NCBI GenBank assembly: GCA_052324925.1
Contig: JBQPRE010000005.1
DNA length: 64,000 nucleotides
Reading direction: 5' to 3' (one strand)
DNA from: Flavimobilis sp052324925
GTDB lineage: Bacteria; Actinomycetota; Actinomycetes; Actinomycetales; Cellulomonadaceae
Positions within the stretch are counted from its first letter, which is position 1. Every line of letters starts with the position of its first letter. Of this stretch, positions 33,766 through 43,289 are shown piece after piece. A program made the position numbers and the translations under genes. Below the pieces are notes generated by a model, which saw nothing but the letters and a program-made list of their open reading frames with translations, was not told the origin of the DNA and did no database searches.

Positions 33766-34325
33766 AGAGCGGGGGACTGGGCGACGGGGTCGGGGTAACG
33801 CTCGTCGAGCGCGTCGAAGAACGACGTTCCCGACGCGAGCCCGCAGCGGACGACCTGGCGGATCTGAGCGTCGTTCGCGCCCTTCTCGAAGTCGACGGCG
33901 ACCTCGGCGCTCACCGAGACCGCCCCGTCGTCCCGGACCCGCGCGTACGCCTTGGGCCAGATGCGATCGGTGTTCCAGTCGTTGATGAAGTCGAGGATCT
34001 CGTCGAGGCGCTCGATGCTGCCCTCACGGCTCCACGTCCCACGGATCTGCAGGAAGGTCGGCGACTCTCCGTACAGGACGAAGAGGAACATGCGCAGCTG
34101 CCAGAAGCCGATGCAGTCGCCGTCGTCGTCGACGCCGAAGTGCGCGCCGTCGGCGCGCAGGATCCGTGCGAGCCGCTCGGAGCTCAACGGGGTCGGGAAC
34201 AGATCCGGGTCGGACGTCGTCGGGGACGGGTCTGCGCCGTCGAACGGCGAGACGGGCGCGGGCGACCCGGGCTGCGACGCAGACGGCTCCGAGGGGCGCT
34301 TGGGCCGACGACTCCAGAAAGGCAT
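33762..34325 (-). CDS. YbjN domain-containing protein (copy 2)
   Basis: A 187-residue protein with a Pro/Ser-rich 45-residue N-terminal extension (FWSRRPKRPSEPSASQPG...), then the YbjN domain: ERLARILRADGAHFGVDDDGDCIGFWQLRMFLFVLYGE, LQIRGTWSR, NDWNTDRIWPKAYARV and VAVDFEKGANDAQIRQVV. It is translationally coupled to copy 1 (GTGA). Paralogous to its neighbours but clearly diverged. Function unknown. Confidence 0.88.
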   Translation of the reverse strand: MPFWSRRPKRPSEPSASQPGSPAPVSPFDGADPSPTTSDPDLFPTPLSSERLARILRADGAHFGVDDDGDCIGFWQLRMFLFVLYGESPTFLQIRGTWSREGSIERLDEILDFINDWNTDRIWPKAYARVRDDGAVSVSAEVAVDFEKGANDAQIRQVVRCGLASGTSFFDALDERYPDPVAQSPAL

Positions 34326-34443
34326 GCCAGCAGGCTAGTCGTTCTGCGCCCCCTTGGCGGGGCGGTCCACGACCGTTCGCTCAACGCGTGATCCGAGCCG
34401 GTCGTCCGGGCGAGCGACGTGCCCGCCCCCACCCGGCAAAGCC

Positions 34444-34923
34444 CTACGCGTCGGCGCCGTCCGTCGTGGGCGCCCACGCGGGGAACGACTCCGACAACGT
34501 CTCGAAGAACTGCAGGCCCGTGAACAGACCGCACTTGAGGAGCTGGTCGAGCTGGTCGTCGGCCACGCCGTGCTCGAGGTCCGTCGAGACCTCCGTGTAG
34601 AGACCGATCTCCGAGGAGTCTGCGCGCGAATAGACCTTGGGCCAGATGCGGTCGCGGTTGTGACCGTCGAGGTAGGGCAGAACCTCACCCTCAGCGCCGA
34701 GGGGGACAGTCCCCGCGTAGCGTCCACGGACCTGAAGGATCTCGGAGCGTTCACCCATGAGGAAGAAGTAGAAGAGGTGGCCGTCCCAGACACCGAACAC
34801 GTCGCCGTCGTCGTCGACCCCGGTCTTCCACTCCGCGGCCGCGAGCAATGCCTGGATGCGGTCGAGCGTGACCGGCACGTTGGCAGCGGGCGGAGCAGAC
34901 TCCGCCTTGGTGAAGAAGCCCAT
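34444..34923 (-). CDS. YbjN domain-containing protein (copy 3)
   Basis: A 159-residue YbjN protein: LDRIQALLAAAEWKTGVDDDGDVFGVWDGHLFYFFLMGERSEILQVRGRYAG, DGHNRDRIWPKVYSRAD and VSTDLEHGVADDQLDQLL. ATG 34923 is chosen for AGGGGA 6 nt upstream. First gene of the minus-strand YbjN triplet; 118 bp separate it from copy 2. Divergent from miaA. Function unknown. Confidence 0.88.
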   Translation of the reverse strand: MGFFTKAESAPPAANVPVTLDRIQALLAAAEWKTGVDDDGDVFGVWDGHLFYFFLMGERSEILQVRGRYAGTVPLGAEGEVLPYLDGHNRDRIWPKVYSRADSSEIGLYTEVSTDLEHGVADDQLDQLLKCGLFTGLQFFETLSESFPAWAPTTDGADA

Positions 34924-35041
34924 GTCGTCCCCTTGGTCGTCGAGCATCGGCACGGCACCGACGCGAGCACGCAGACGGTCGACCTGCGTCGACGTCACCC
35001 TACTGGGGGCCCGTGACGCTCGCGCGATAGCATCACGCCTC

Positions 35042-36007
35042 GTGAGACAACCGCTCCTGGTCGCCGTCGTCGGCCCCACCGCAACCGGGAAGTCCGACCT
35101 GGGCGTCGACCTCGCCCTCGCGCTCGGCGCGAGCGAGGTCGTCAACGCCGACGCCTACCAGCTCTACCGCGGCATGGACGTCGGCACCGCCAAGCTCACG
35201 GCCGACGAGCGCCGCGGCGTGCCCCACCGTCAGCTCGACGTCCTCGACCCGGCCGAGGACGCGTCGGTCGCCGTCTACCAGCGCGAGGCCCGGAGCGACC
35301 TCGCCGAGCTGAGCGCCGCGCACCTGCGCCCCATCGTCGTCGGCGGGTCCGGTCTCTACGTGCGAGCACTGCTCGACCGCATGGAGTTCCCGCCGACCGA
35401 CCCCGCGGTGCGGGCCCGCCTCGAGTCCCGGGCGGAGTCCGAAGGGACCCGGCCCCTGCACGACGAGCTTGCGCGGCGCGACCCCGACGCAGCGGCACGG
35501 ATCCTGCCGGGCAACACCAAGCGCATCGTCCGCGCCCTCGAGGTCATCGAGCTCACGGGTGAGCCGTTCAGCGCACACCTTCCCGTCGAGGAGCACGTCC
35601 GGCCGTCCGTGCAGATCGGGCTCGACTTGCCACGTGACGAGCTCGACGCTCGGGTCGCGACGCGCGTCGACCGCATGTGGGACGAAGGCCTGCTCGAGGA
35701 GGTCCGCACGCTCGTCGCGACGGGGATGGGACGCACCGCGCGCCGCGCTGTCGGCTACGCCGAAGCGCTCGCGCACCTCGAGGGACGTCTCAGCCCGGCC
35801 GACGCCCGCGAGCAGACGATTGCCGCGACCCGCCGCCTGACACGCAAGCAGATGGGCTGGTTCGGCCGCGACCCACGCACGGTCTGGCTTCCCGCGGGAG
35901 CCCCCGACCGCCTCGACCAAGCACTCGACGTCGTCGAGCGTGCCGAGGCCGGGACCCTGGACATCCCTGAGACCACGAAGCCGACGCGCCGTAGCCTGGG
36001 CTCATGA
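35042..36007 (+). CDS. miaA: tRNA dimethylallyltransferase
   Basis: A 321-residue enzyme that transfers dimethylallyl from DMAPP to A37 of tRNAs reading UNN codons; MiaB then methylthiolates the product. P-loop VVGPTATGKSDLG (10-22), NADAYQLYRGMDVGTAKL, VGGSGLYVRALLDRMEFPPTD, and the C-terminal TRRLTRKQMGWFGRDPRTVW tRNA-binding region. The GTG start has TAGCAT 8 nt upstream, fitting the leaderless pattern. The stop overlaps dapF by four bases. Confidence 0.97.
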   Translation: MRQPLLVAVVGPTATGKSDLGVDLALALGASEVVNADAYQLYRGMDVGTAKLTADERRGVPHRQLDVLDPAEDASVAVYQREARSDLAELSAAHLRPIVVGGSGLYVRALLDRMEFPPTDPAVRARLESRAESEGTRPLHDELARRDPDAAARILPGNTKRIVRALEVIELTGEPFSAHLPVEEHVRPSVQIGLDLPRDELDARVATRVDRMWDEGLLEEVRTLVATGMGRTARRAVGYAEALAHLEGRLSPADAREQTIAATRRLTRKQMGWFGRDPRTVWLPAGAPDRLDQALDVVERAEAGTLDIPETTKPTRRSLGS

Positions 36008-36942
36008 CCGCTCCCGCAACGCTCGCCTTCACCAAGGGGCACGGAACCGAGAACGACTTCGTGCTCCTCGACGACCGGACGGCGACGCTCGACCTCACGC
36101 CCGCGCTCGTCCGTGCGCTCGCGGACCGTCGTGCGGGGCTCGGCGGCGACGGCGTCATCCGCGTCGTCCGGTCCGCGGATCTTCCCGAGGGCGCAGCGGT
36201 CCTGGCGGCCGACCCCGCGGCCGAGTGGTTCATGGACTACCGCAACGCCGACGGCTCCGTCGCCCAGATGTGCGGCAACGGCGTGCGCGTCTTCGTCCGG
36301 TTCCTCGTCCACCTCGGCCTCGTTGACCTCACGGGCGGTGCACGCCTCGCGATCGGGACCCGTGCGGGGGTGCGGTACGTGACCGCGACGGCCGACGGCT
36401 ATGCCGTCGACATGGGAACGTGGCGGCTGCCCGGAGGTGACACGGCGCGCACCGCGGGGCACGACGCCCTCGTGAGCGTCGTCGGTCTCGAGGGCGAACG
36501 CCCCGCGCTCAGGGTCGACATGGGCAACCCCCACACCGTTGTCGCGCTCGCGTCCGTCGCCGACCTGGCGGACCTCGACCTCATCCGCGCACCCCGGGTC
36601 ACGCCCGTGCCCGACGACGGCACGAACGTCGAGCTCGTCGTTCCGCTGGGCGAGGTGCTCGCCGCTGACGGGGCCACGCACGGGCACGTACGGATGCGAG
36701 TCCACGAGCGGGGCGTGGGGGAGACCCGGTCCTGCGGGACCGGGGCATGCGCGGCCGCGCTCGCGGTGGCCACGTGGGCCGGGGCGGACGCGCCACGGAC
36801 ATGGCGCGTCGACGTGCCCGGGGGGACGCTCACGGTGCGCATGCTCGAGGGGTCACGGGTCGAGCTGTCGGGGCCGGCGGAGCTCGTCGGTCATGGTGAG
36901 GTCGACGTCGCGGCGCTGCTGCGCGGTCGCTCCGAGGCCTGA
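36004..36942 (+). CDS. dapF: Diaminopimelate epimerase
   Basis: A 312-residue epimerase of LL- to meso-diaminopimelate in lysine synthesis. The two catalytic cysteines are in MCGNGVRVF (C90) and TRSCGTGACA (C244); DRRAGLGGDGVI and MGNPHTVV are also typical. The ATG overlaps miaA by four bases (coupled); TAGCCT 6 nt upstream could also drive a leaderless transcript. Since MurE here lacks the DAP motif, DapF probably serves lysine synthesis more than direct DAP supply to the wall. Confidence 0.97.
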   Translation: MTAPATLAFTKGHGTENDFVLLDDRTATLDLTPALVRALADRRAGLGGDGVIRVVRSADLPEGAAVLAADPAAEWFMDYRNADGSVAQMCGNGVRVFVRFLVHLGLVDLTGGARLAIGTRAGVRYVTATADGYAVDMGTWRLPGGDTARTAGHDALVSVVGLEGERPALRVDMGNPHTVVALASVADLADLDLIRAPRVTPVPDDGTNVELVVPLGEVLAADGATHGHVRMRVHERGVGETRSCGTGACAAALAVATWAGADAPRTWRVDVPGGTLTVRMLEGSRVELSGPAELVGHGEVDVAALLRGRSEA

Positions 36943-36953
36943 CGGCCAACTCG

Positions 36954-37568
36954 CTACGCGACCTCGGCTGGCCCGGGGACGAGGAGGACACGGAAGCCCT
37001 TCGCGGACGCACACTTCGCAGTGCCCGGCGCCACCTCGCGGTCGATCCAGGCCGAGAGGGAGTCGGCTCCAAGATTGCGCTGCACGACGAGGTGGCCCGC
37101 GGCGCCCGGGGCGAGTCGCGGCAGCCATGTCCGCAGCATGTCGTGCAGGGCTTCCTTGCCGACACGGATGGGAGGGTTCGACCACACCGCGGCGAACCGC
37201 ACGTCGGCGGGCACGTCCTGCGGACGGACAGCCCTGACGTTGGTCAGCCCGAGCCGCGTCGCATTGCGTCGGACGAGGTCGAGCGCACGCTCGTTGACGT
37301 CGACCGCCCAGACCGTGGCGTCGGGAGACTCCAGAGCCATCGTCAGAGCGACGGGTCCCCAGCCGCAGCCCAGGTCGAGCAGGTCTCCCGTGGCCGGCGG
37401 CGTGGGCACGGTCCGCAGGAGGACGCGCGTCCCGAGGTCGATGTGGCCGGGTGAGAAGACACCCGTCGCCGTCTCGACCTCGACCTCGCGACCCGCGAGG
37501 GTCACGGTGAGGTGGCGGCGTTCGTCGGCTGACGCCGGGACGGCAGTGAAGTAATGGTCCTCGTTCAC
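36954..37568 (-). CDS. RsmC-like class I SAM-dependent methyltransferase
   Basis: A 204-residue methyltransferase. Motif I is LLDLGCGWGPVALTMALE, motif II VWAVDVNERALDLVRRNA, and the base-flipping N6/N2-methyltransferase motif is SNPPIRVGKEALHDML. Relatives include the C-terminal half of RsmC, the 16S rRNA m2G1207 enzyme, and other small rRNA methyltransferases. Only 11 bp separate it from the convergent dapF stop. Target is inferred, not certain. Confidence 0.85.
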   Translation of the reverse strand: MNEDHYFTAVPASADERRHLTVTLAGREVEVETATGVFSPGHIDLGTRVLLRTVPTPPATGDLLDLGCGWGPVALTMALESPDATVWAVDVNERALDLVRRNATRLGLTNVRAVRPQDVPADVRFAAVWSNPPIRVGKEALHDMLRTWLPRLAPGAAGHLVVQRNLGADSLSAWIDREVAPGTAKCASAKGFRVLLVPGPAEVA

Positions 37569-37715
37569 CCCGCGAGCCTAGTGCGTCGGCCGTACCGTTC
37601 GTGCTGCGTCCCGGCCGTTCGCGCGTGCCCTCGGTCACGCCGCGCGCGAAATCAGTGGGCTCGAGGGCGGTCGGCGTGACACGCTGGTGCTCACCACCCC
37701 GACGGAAGGAACTCC

Positions 37716-39221
37716 ATGACGCAATCCTCACCCGAGCCCTCGCGCACCGAGCGCGACATCGCCGACGACGTCGTCGCGCGCGTGCTGGCACGGGCTGGGA
37801 CCGCGGTCGATGAAGGTTCCACGATCCACACGAGCGCCGACGGTGCGCAGCTCGACCTCGTCGAACGAGCCGCGCTGCGTCGCGTCGCCGGTCTCTCGAC
37901 CGAGCTCGAGGACGTCACCGAGGTCGAGTACCGCCAGCTGCGCCTCGAGAAGGTCGTGCTCGTGGGCCTCTGGCACGGCCGCTCGTCGGCCGAAGCCGAA
38001 GTGTCGCTGCGTGAGCTCGCGGCCCTCGCCGAGACCGCTGGCTCAGAAGTTCTCGACGGCCTGCTGCAGCGCCGCGCGACCCCGGACCCCTCGACGTACC
38101 TCGGCAAGGGCAAGTCCGCCCAGCTCGCTGAGATCGTCGCCGCCGTCGGCGCGGACACGGTCGTGGTCGACGGTGAGCTCGCGCCGTCCCAGCGTCGTGC
38201 GCTCGAGGACATCGTCAAGATCAAGGTCGTCGACCGGACGGCTCTCATCCTCGACATCTTCGCGCAGCACGCGAAGTCGCGAGAGGGCAAGGCCCAGGTC
38301 GAGCTCGCCCAGCTCGAGTACCTCCTGCCGCGCCTGCGTGGCTGGGGTGAGTCGATGTCACGCCAGGCGGGTGGCCAGGTCGGTGGCGCGGGCGCAGGCA
38401 TGGGGTCGCGCGGTCCCGGAGAGACGAAGATCGAGCTTGACCGACGCCGCATCCGCGACCGCATGGCCAAGCTGCGGCGCGAGATTGCCGCGATGGCTCC
38501 CGCACGCGAGGCGAAGCGCTCCTCGCGGAAGAAGGGCGAGGTGCCCGCGGTCGCGATCGCGGGATACACGAACGCCGGCAAGTCGTCGCTGCTCAACGCG
38601 CTGACGGGCGCGGGCGTGCTCGTCGAGAACGCGTTGTTCGCGACGCTGGACCCGACCGTGCGGCGGACTCAGACGAGCGACGGGCGCATCTACACGCTCG
38701 CGGACACTGTCGGCTTCGTGCGGTCGTTGCCGCACCAGCTCGTCGAGGCGTTCCGGTCGACCCTCGAAGAGGTGGCCGACGCCGACCTGCTCCTCCACGT
38801 CGTCGACGTCTCGCACCCTGACCCCGAGGGTCAGATCGCCGCCGTGCGGGCAGTTCTCGCTGATATCCCCGGTGCGCTCGACGTGCCCGAGGTCATCATC
38901 CTCAACAAGGCCGACGCAGCGGACCCCGAGGTCATCGCGCGGGTGAGGGGACGCGAGCGGCGCACGCTCGTCGTCTCGGCGCACACGGGCGAGGGCCTGA
39001 CCGAGCTGCTCGCGTACATCGCCGCGTCCCTGCCGCGTCCCGACCGCGACATCGACCTCGTCGTGCCCTATACGCGAGGTGACCTTGTCCACCGCATGCA
39101 CCACGAGGGCGAGATCGACCTCGAGGAGCACACGCCCGCGGGCACGCGCCTCAAGGGCCGTGCAGGAGAGGCTCTGGCCACAGAGCTCGAGGCAGTGGCG
39201 GTCGCCCTCAACCAGGACTGA
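37716..39221 (+). CDS. hflX: GTPase HflX
   Basis: A 501-residue ribosome-associated GTPase that splits stalled or hibernating ribosomes. The N-terminal HflX domain contains DPSTYLGKGKSAQLAEIV and LAPSQRRALEDIVKIKVVDRTALILDIFAQHAKSREGK; then the glycine-rich GPGETKIELDRRRIRDR linker. G1 is GYTNAGKSSLLN (near 282-293), G3 DTVGFVRSLP, G4 NKAD. The C-terminal region is intact. Start ATG 37716 follows GGAAGGA. Confidence 0.97.
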   Translation: MTQSSPEPSRTERDIADDVVARVLARAGTAVDEGSTIHTSADGAQLDLVERAALRRVAGLSTELEDVTEVEYRQLRLEKVVLVGLWHGRSSAEAEVSLRELAALAETAGSEVLDGLLQRRATPDPSTYLGKGKSAQLAEIVAAVGADTVVVDGELAPSQRRALEDIVKIKVVDRTALILDIFAQHAKSREGKAQVELAQLEYLLPRLRGWGESMSRQAGGQVGGAGAGMGSRGPGETKIELDRRRIRDRMAKLRREIAAMAPAREAKRSSRKKGEVPAVAIAGYTNAGKSSLLNALTGAGVLVENALFATLDPTVRRTQTSDGRIYTLADTVGFVRSLPHQLVEAFRSTLEEVADADLLLHVVDVSHPDPEGQIAAVRAVLADIPGALDVPEVIILNKADAADPEVIARVRGRERRTLVVSAHTGEGLTELLAYIAASLPRPDRDIDLVVPYTRGDLVHRMHHEGEIDLEEHTPAGTRLKGRAGEALATELEAVAVALNQD

Positions 39222-39261
39222 GCCGACCGGGCCGAGCGCCACGGGTGCGTAGGATGACGCG

Positions 39262-41304
39262 GTGACCCCGACCTCCGACGACCCCGAACCCGACGTCACC
39301 GGTGAGGTCCTCGGCCTGCTGGACGTCGCCGTCGCGGCCCTCGGGGGCAGCGCGCGCGAGGGCCAGCGGGTCATGGCCGAGCGGGTTGCGCACTCGTTCG
39401 CGACCGGCGAGCACCTGCTCGTCCAGGCCGGGACGGGAACAGGAAAGTCGCTCGGCTACCTCGTGCCCGCGGTCCACCACGCTGTCACCCGCGACGAGCG
39501 TGTTGTCGTCTCGACCGCGACCCTGGCGCTTCAGCGTCAGGTGCTCGCCCGTGACCTGCCCCTCGTCGCGACGGCGCTCGCCGACCGCCTGCCGCGGCCG
39601 CTCCGCGTCGCGCTTCTCAAGGGCTGGCAGAACTACCTGTGCCTTCACAAGGTCTCAGGAGGCTACCCGGAAGAGCCAGGGACCGCTCTCTTCGACCTGC
39701 CGGACGCGGGCTCCGCCCCGGATCCGCTCGACGATGACGGTGGCCCGCGCGACGAGAGCGCGATCAAGCGACTCGGGCGTGAGGTCATGCGGCTTCGGGA
39801 GTGGGCCGAGGAGACGACGACGGGCGACCGTGACGATCTCGTCCCGGGCGTGAGCGCGCGTGCGTGGCGTCAGGTGTCGCTCACGAAGATGGAGTGCCTC
39901 GGCTCTCGCTGCCCGTTGCTCGCTGAGTGTTTCCCGGAGCGCGCGCGGGCTCAGGCGCGCGACGCGGACGTCGTCGTGACCAATCATGCGATGCTCGGCA
40001 TTGCGGCGTCGGGGTCGCCCGGCGTCCTGCCCGAGCACAGCGTGCTCGTCGTCGACGAGGCACACGAGCTCACGGACCGGATGACGAGCCAGGCGACCCT
40101 CGAGCTCTCGGCCCTCTCAATCGATCAAGCGGCTCGGCTCGTCCGACGGCAGGGCATCGGGACGGCCGCGCTCGACCGAGCGGCCGCGGACCTTGGCGCG
40201 CTGCTGATGGACCTGCCCGAGGGGCGTCTGCCGCGCGGCCTTCCTGAGGGCGTGCGGGCGGCGGTCGGCGGCGTGCGGGACGAGGCGCGTGAGCTGCTCA
40301 CCGCGCTGCGCCCCGAGCCCCGGTCCGACGCCGACGGCGCGCTCAAGGTCGCTCAGGCTGGCGTTCTCGTGCTCTTCGAGACCGCCGAGCGCATGGCAGC
40401 AGATCCCTCGGGGCACGACGTCCTGTGGTGCTCGCGTGGCTCGTGGGAGGCCGGTGGTGCGACGCGCCTCCATGTTGCCCCGATGAGTGTCTCGGGCCTT
40501 GTCCGCACCGCGTTGCTCGCGGAGCGGACGGGTGTCTTCACGTCGGCGACGCTGAGCCTCGGGGGCTCCTTCGAGCACGTGGCGCGGTCGCTCGGGCTCG
40601 CGGGGGCCGACGACGGCGCCGCGCGGCGCTGGGACGGCCTTGATGTGGGGACCCCGTTCGACTACGCGAAGCAAGGCATCCTCTACATCGCCCGGCATCT
40701 GCCGGCACCGGGCCGCGAACCGGCGACCGAGGCGCAGCTCGACACGATCGCCGAGCTCATCGAGGCGGCTGGGGGCCGGACCCTGGGTCTGTTCTCGTCA
40801 CGACGTGCCGCCGAGACGGTTGCGGCAGCCATGCGTGAGCGCCTCGACGTCCCGGTTCTGTGTCAGGGCGACGACGTGCTGCCGACGCTCGTCAAGCAGT
40901 TCGCCGAGGATGAGGCGACGTGCCTGTTCGGCACCCTGTCACTGTGGCAGGGCGTCGACGTCCCGGGCGCGACGTGCAGCCTCGTCCTCATCGATCGGAT
41001 CCCCTTCCCGCGGCCCGACGACCCGATCCGCTCAGCCCGGACCGAGGCCGTGACAGCAGCGGGTGGCAATGGCTTCATGTCCGTCTCGGCGACGCACGCT
41101 GCGCTCCTGCTTGCGCAGGGAGCGGGGCGGTTGGTGCGGACGCAGGCTGACCGTGGTGTGGTCGCCGTCCTCGACTCGCGACTTGCCACCGCGCGCTATG
41201 GGTCGTTCCTCACCCAGTCGATGCCGCCGCTGTGGCCGACGACGGACCGCGCGGTCGTCCTCTCGGCGCTCCGTAGGCTCACCAGCGACCACACCCCTGA
41301 CTAG
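39262..41304 (+). CDS. dinG: DinG/XPD-like ATP-dependent DNA helicase
   Basis: A 680-residue superfamily 2 helicase with an iron-sulphur domain. Walker A AGTGTGKS (56-63), Fe-S cysteines around NYLCLHKV and ECLGSRCPLLAECFPERA, DEAH box VVDEAHELTDRMT (near 264), then motif V/VI region FGTLSLWQGVDVPGATC and GAGRLVRTQADRGVV. XPD/DinG enzymes unwind 5'-to-3' and remove R-loops. The GTG start has TAGGAT 6 nt upstream. I see no LexA box here, unlike E. coli dinG, so SOS control is not supported. Confidence 0.92.
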   Translation: MTPTSDDPEPDVTGEVLGLLDVAVAALGGSAREGQRVMAERVAHSFATGEHLLVQAGTGTGKSLGYLVPAVHHAVTRDERVVVSTATLALQRQVLARDLPLVATALADRLPRPLRVALLKGWQNYLCLHKVSGGYPEEPGTALFDLPDAGSAPDPLDDDGGPRDESAIKRLGREVMRLREWAEETTTGDRDDLVPGVSARAWRQVSLTKMECLGSRCPLLAECFPERARAQARDADVVVTNHAMLGIAASGSPGVLPEHSVLVVDEAHELTDRMTSQATLELSALSIDQAARLVRRQGIGTAALDRAAADLGALLMDLPEGRLPRGLPEGVRAAVGGVRDEARELLTALRPEPRSDADGALKVAQAGVLVLFETAERMAADPSGHDVLWCSRGSWEAGGATRLHVAPMSVSGLVRTALLAERTGVFTSATLSLGGSFEHVARSLGLAGADDGAARRWDGLDVGTPFDYAKQGILYIARHLPAPGREPATEAQLDTIAELIEAAGGRTLGLFSSRRAAETVAAAMRERLDVPVLCQGDDVLPTLVKQFAEDEATCLFGTLSLWQGVDVPGATCSLVLIDRIPFPRPDDPIRSARTEAVTAAGGNGFMSVSATHAALLLAQGAGRLVRTQADRGVVAVLDSRLATARYGSFLTQSMPPLWPTTDRAVVLSALRRLTSDHTPD

Positions 41305-41362
41305 GGTGTGCGTAGGTGGTCCCTGCGGGCTGCCGATCGACACATCGATACGTGGAGGAACG

Positions 41363-42352
41363 ATGCCGAACATCAGCCCGGAACGCGACGAGCACACTGC
41401 CCTGCGCACGACCAAGCTCGCCGTGGTCGGAGCGGGGGCCGTCGGTTCGACGCTCGCGTACGCGGCGCTCATGAGGGGTGCTGCCCGGACCGTCGCACTC
41501 TTGGACATCAACGCCGCGAAGGTGGAGGCGGAGGTCCTCGACCTGTCGCACGGCGTGCAGTTCGTTCCCGAGGCTCAGGTCATCGGGTCGGACGACGTCG
41601 CGGTGTGCGCGGATGCCGACGTCGTGGTCGTGACGGCGGGCGCCAAGCAGAAGCCGGGTCAGTCGCGGATCGAGCTGGCGGGCGCGACGATCGACCTCAT
41701 GCGCAGGATCCTCCCGGGCCTTGTCGAAGTTGCTCCGAACGCCGTCTACGTCATGGTGACCAACCCCGTCGACGTCGTGACGTACGCGTCGCTCAAGATC
41801 TCGGGGCTGCCGCCGAGCCAGATGTTCGGGTCCGGAACGGTGCTCGACACCTCGCGTTTGCGCTTCCTCATTGCACAGCACTGCGGCGTTGCCGTGCAGA
41901 ACGTTCATGCGTACATCGCGGGCGAGCACGGCGACACAGAGATTCCCCTGTGGGACTCTGCGACGATCGGTGCGGTCCCGCTGCGCGAGTGGAACCGTCA
42001 GTCCGAGCACCACGGCCCGTTGCGCGACGCGGACCGTGAGCGGATCGCGCACGAGGTGGTGAACTCCGCCTACCGGATCATCGAGGGCAAGGGCGCGACG
42101 AACTACGCGGTCGGGCTCGCGGGAACCCGCATCATCGAGGCGGTGCTCAACAACGAGCATTCCGTGCTCCCTGTCTCGGCGCTTCTCACCGACTACTACG
42201 GCATCTCTGACGTCTGCCTGTCCGTGCCCTCGATCGTTGGTCGTCGCGGCGTGTACGAGCAGCTTCAGGTGCCGCTCTCTGACACCGAGTACGACGGGCT
42301 GAAGACGTCGGCGGACAAGCTGCGCTCGGTCGCGCGGCAGTTCGGGTTCTAG
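41363..42352 (+). CDS. ldh: L-lactate dehydrogenase
   Basis: A 329-residue NAD-dependent enzyme reducing pyruvate to L-lactate. Rossmann motif KLAVVGAGAVGSTLAYAA, cofactor aspartate in VALLDINAAKVEAE, substrate residues in VTNPVDVVTYASLK and DTSRLRFLI, and catalytic histidine in AGEHGDTEIPLW (H189). The specificity loop AGAKQKPGQSRIEL has Q for lactate, not R as in malate dehydrogenase. GGAGGAA sets ATG 41363. A strong hairpin follows. It suggests a facultatively fermentative metabolism. Confidence 0.97.
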   Translation: MPNISPERDEHTALRTTKLAVVGAGAVGSTLAYAALMRGAARTVALLDINAAKVEAEVLDLSHGVQFVPEAQVIGSDDVAVCADADVVVVTAGAKQKPGQSRIELAGATIDLMRRILPGLVEVAPNAVYVMVTNPVDVVTYASLKISGLPPSQMFGSGTVLDTSRLRFLIAQHCGVAVQNVHAYIAGEHGDTEIPLWDSATIGAVPLREWNRQSEHHGPLRDADRERIAHEVVNSAYRIIEGKGATNYAVGLAGTRIIEAVLNNEHSVLPVSALLTDYYGISDVCLSVPSIVGRRGVYEQLQVPLSDTEYDGLKTSADKLRSVARQFGF

Positions 42353-42394
42353 GCGAGGCGCTTGCGCGACGTTCGCGTCGGGCATGCGTGCACA

Positions 42395-42432
42395 ACGGCG
42401 AAGGCCCCCTCGGAGGAGGGGGCCTTCGCCGT
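42395..42432. terminator. Bidirectional terminator between ldh and lexA
   Basis: A perfect 17-bp stem (42395-42411 with 42416-42432) with loop GGAG, arm ACGGCGAAGGCCCCCTC. It lies between convergent genes. Confidence 0.88.
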
Positions 42433-42490
42433 CGTGCGGACCGTGGCCCCGACGGGCGGGGCCGATGCGGGGTCTGCGGCGCGCTCGGGG

Positions 42491-43231
42491 CTACAGCGCG
42501 CGGAGCACGGAGACGACGCGGCCAAGGATCTGGGCGTCGTCGCCAGGGATCGGCGCGTACGCGCTGTTGTGCGGCAGCAGCCAGACGTGCCCCGACGTGC
42601 GCTTGAACGACTTGACCGTGGCCTCGCCGTCGATCATCGCGGCGACGATCTCGCCGTTCTCGGCGACCGGCTGACGTCGGACGACGACCCAGTCGCCGTC
42701 GCAGATGGCCGCGTCGATCATCGAGTCGCCCTGGACCTTGAGCATGAAGAGCTCGCCGTCGCCGACGAGCTGACGCGGGAGCGGGAAGACGTCCTCGACG
42801 ACCTGCTCCGCGAGGATCGGACCGCCGGCCGCGATCTGGCCGACGAGAGGCACGTACGACGGTTGCGGCCGGGAGTCGGCCTCGGCTGCGGAGTCATGCA
42901 CGATGCGTGGTGAGGGACGCTCTGCTGCGTCCGTCACGGGCGAGAGCTCGGTTGCGACGACGCGGGCGTCGTTCGCCTGAACGATCTCGAGAGCGCGCGG
43001 GCGGTTGGGGTCGCGGCGCACGAAGCCCTTGCGCTCGAGCGCCTCGAGCTGGTGCTTGACGCTCGACGGGCTAGTGAGCCCCACCGCCGCACCGATCTCG
43101 CGCATCGTCGGCGGGTAGCCGCGGTCGCTGAGGGAAGCGCGAATGCACTCGAGCACGGCACGCTGGCGTCCCGTCAGTGCCCGTGCCGCGGGTGCGTCGG
43201 GCCCGGGGGTCCCGGAGGTTGTCTGCGTCAC
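42491..43231 (-). CDS. lexA: SOS repressor LexA
   Basis: A 246-residue repressor. N-terminal winged HTH: LTGRQRAVLECIRASLSDRGYPPTMREIGAAVGLTSPSSVKHQL. A 50-residue linker leads to the self-cleavage site in VGQIAAGGPILAEQ (A135-G136). The S24 peptidase dyad is S170 (VQGDSMIDA) and K207 (EATVKSFKR). GTG 43231 is preceded by GAGGGAG 7 nt upstream. Its own promoter (TTGAAC/TAGGCT) overlaps a LexA box, so it is autoregulated. RecA in the same window activates its cleavage. Confidence 0.98.
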   Translation of the reverse strand: MTQTTSGTPGPDAPAARALTGRQRAVLECIRASLSDRGYPPTMREIGAAVGLTSPSSVKHQLEALERKGFVRRDPNRPRALEIVQANDARVVATELSPVTDAAERPSPRIVHDSAAEADSRPQPSYVPLVGQIAAGGPILAEQVVEDVFPLPRQLVGDGELFMLKVQGDSMIDAAICDGDWVVVRRQPVAENGEIVAAMIDGEATVKSFKRTSGHVWLLPHNSAYAPIPGDDAQILGRVVSVLRAL

Positions 43232-43289
43232 GTGCTGCTCCCTCGTCGCCCTCCGAATGTCGGAGGCTCGTGGTCGGCTGTCGCTCGTC

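Noticed and set aside
39240..39261. SOS control of the dinG-like helicase
   Set aside because: No GAAC-N4-GTTC motif is present upstream; the start instead has the leaderless TAGGAT pattern.
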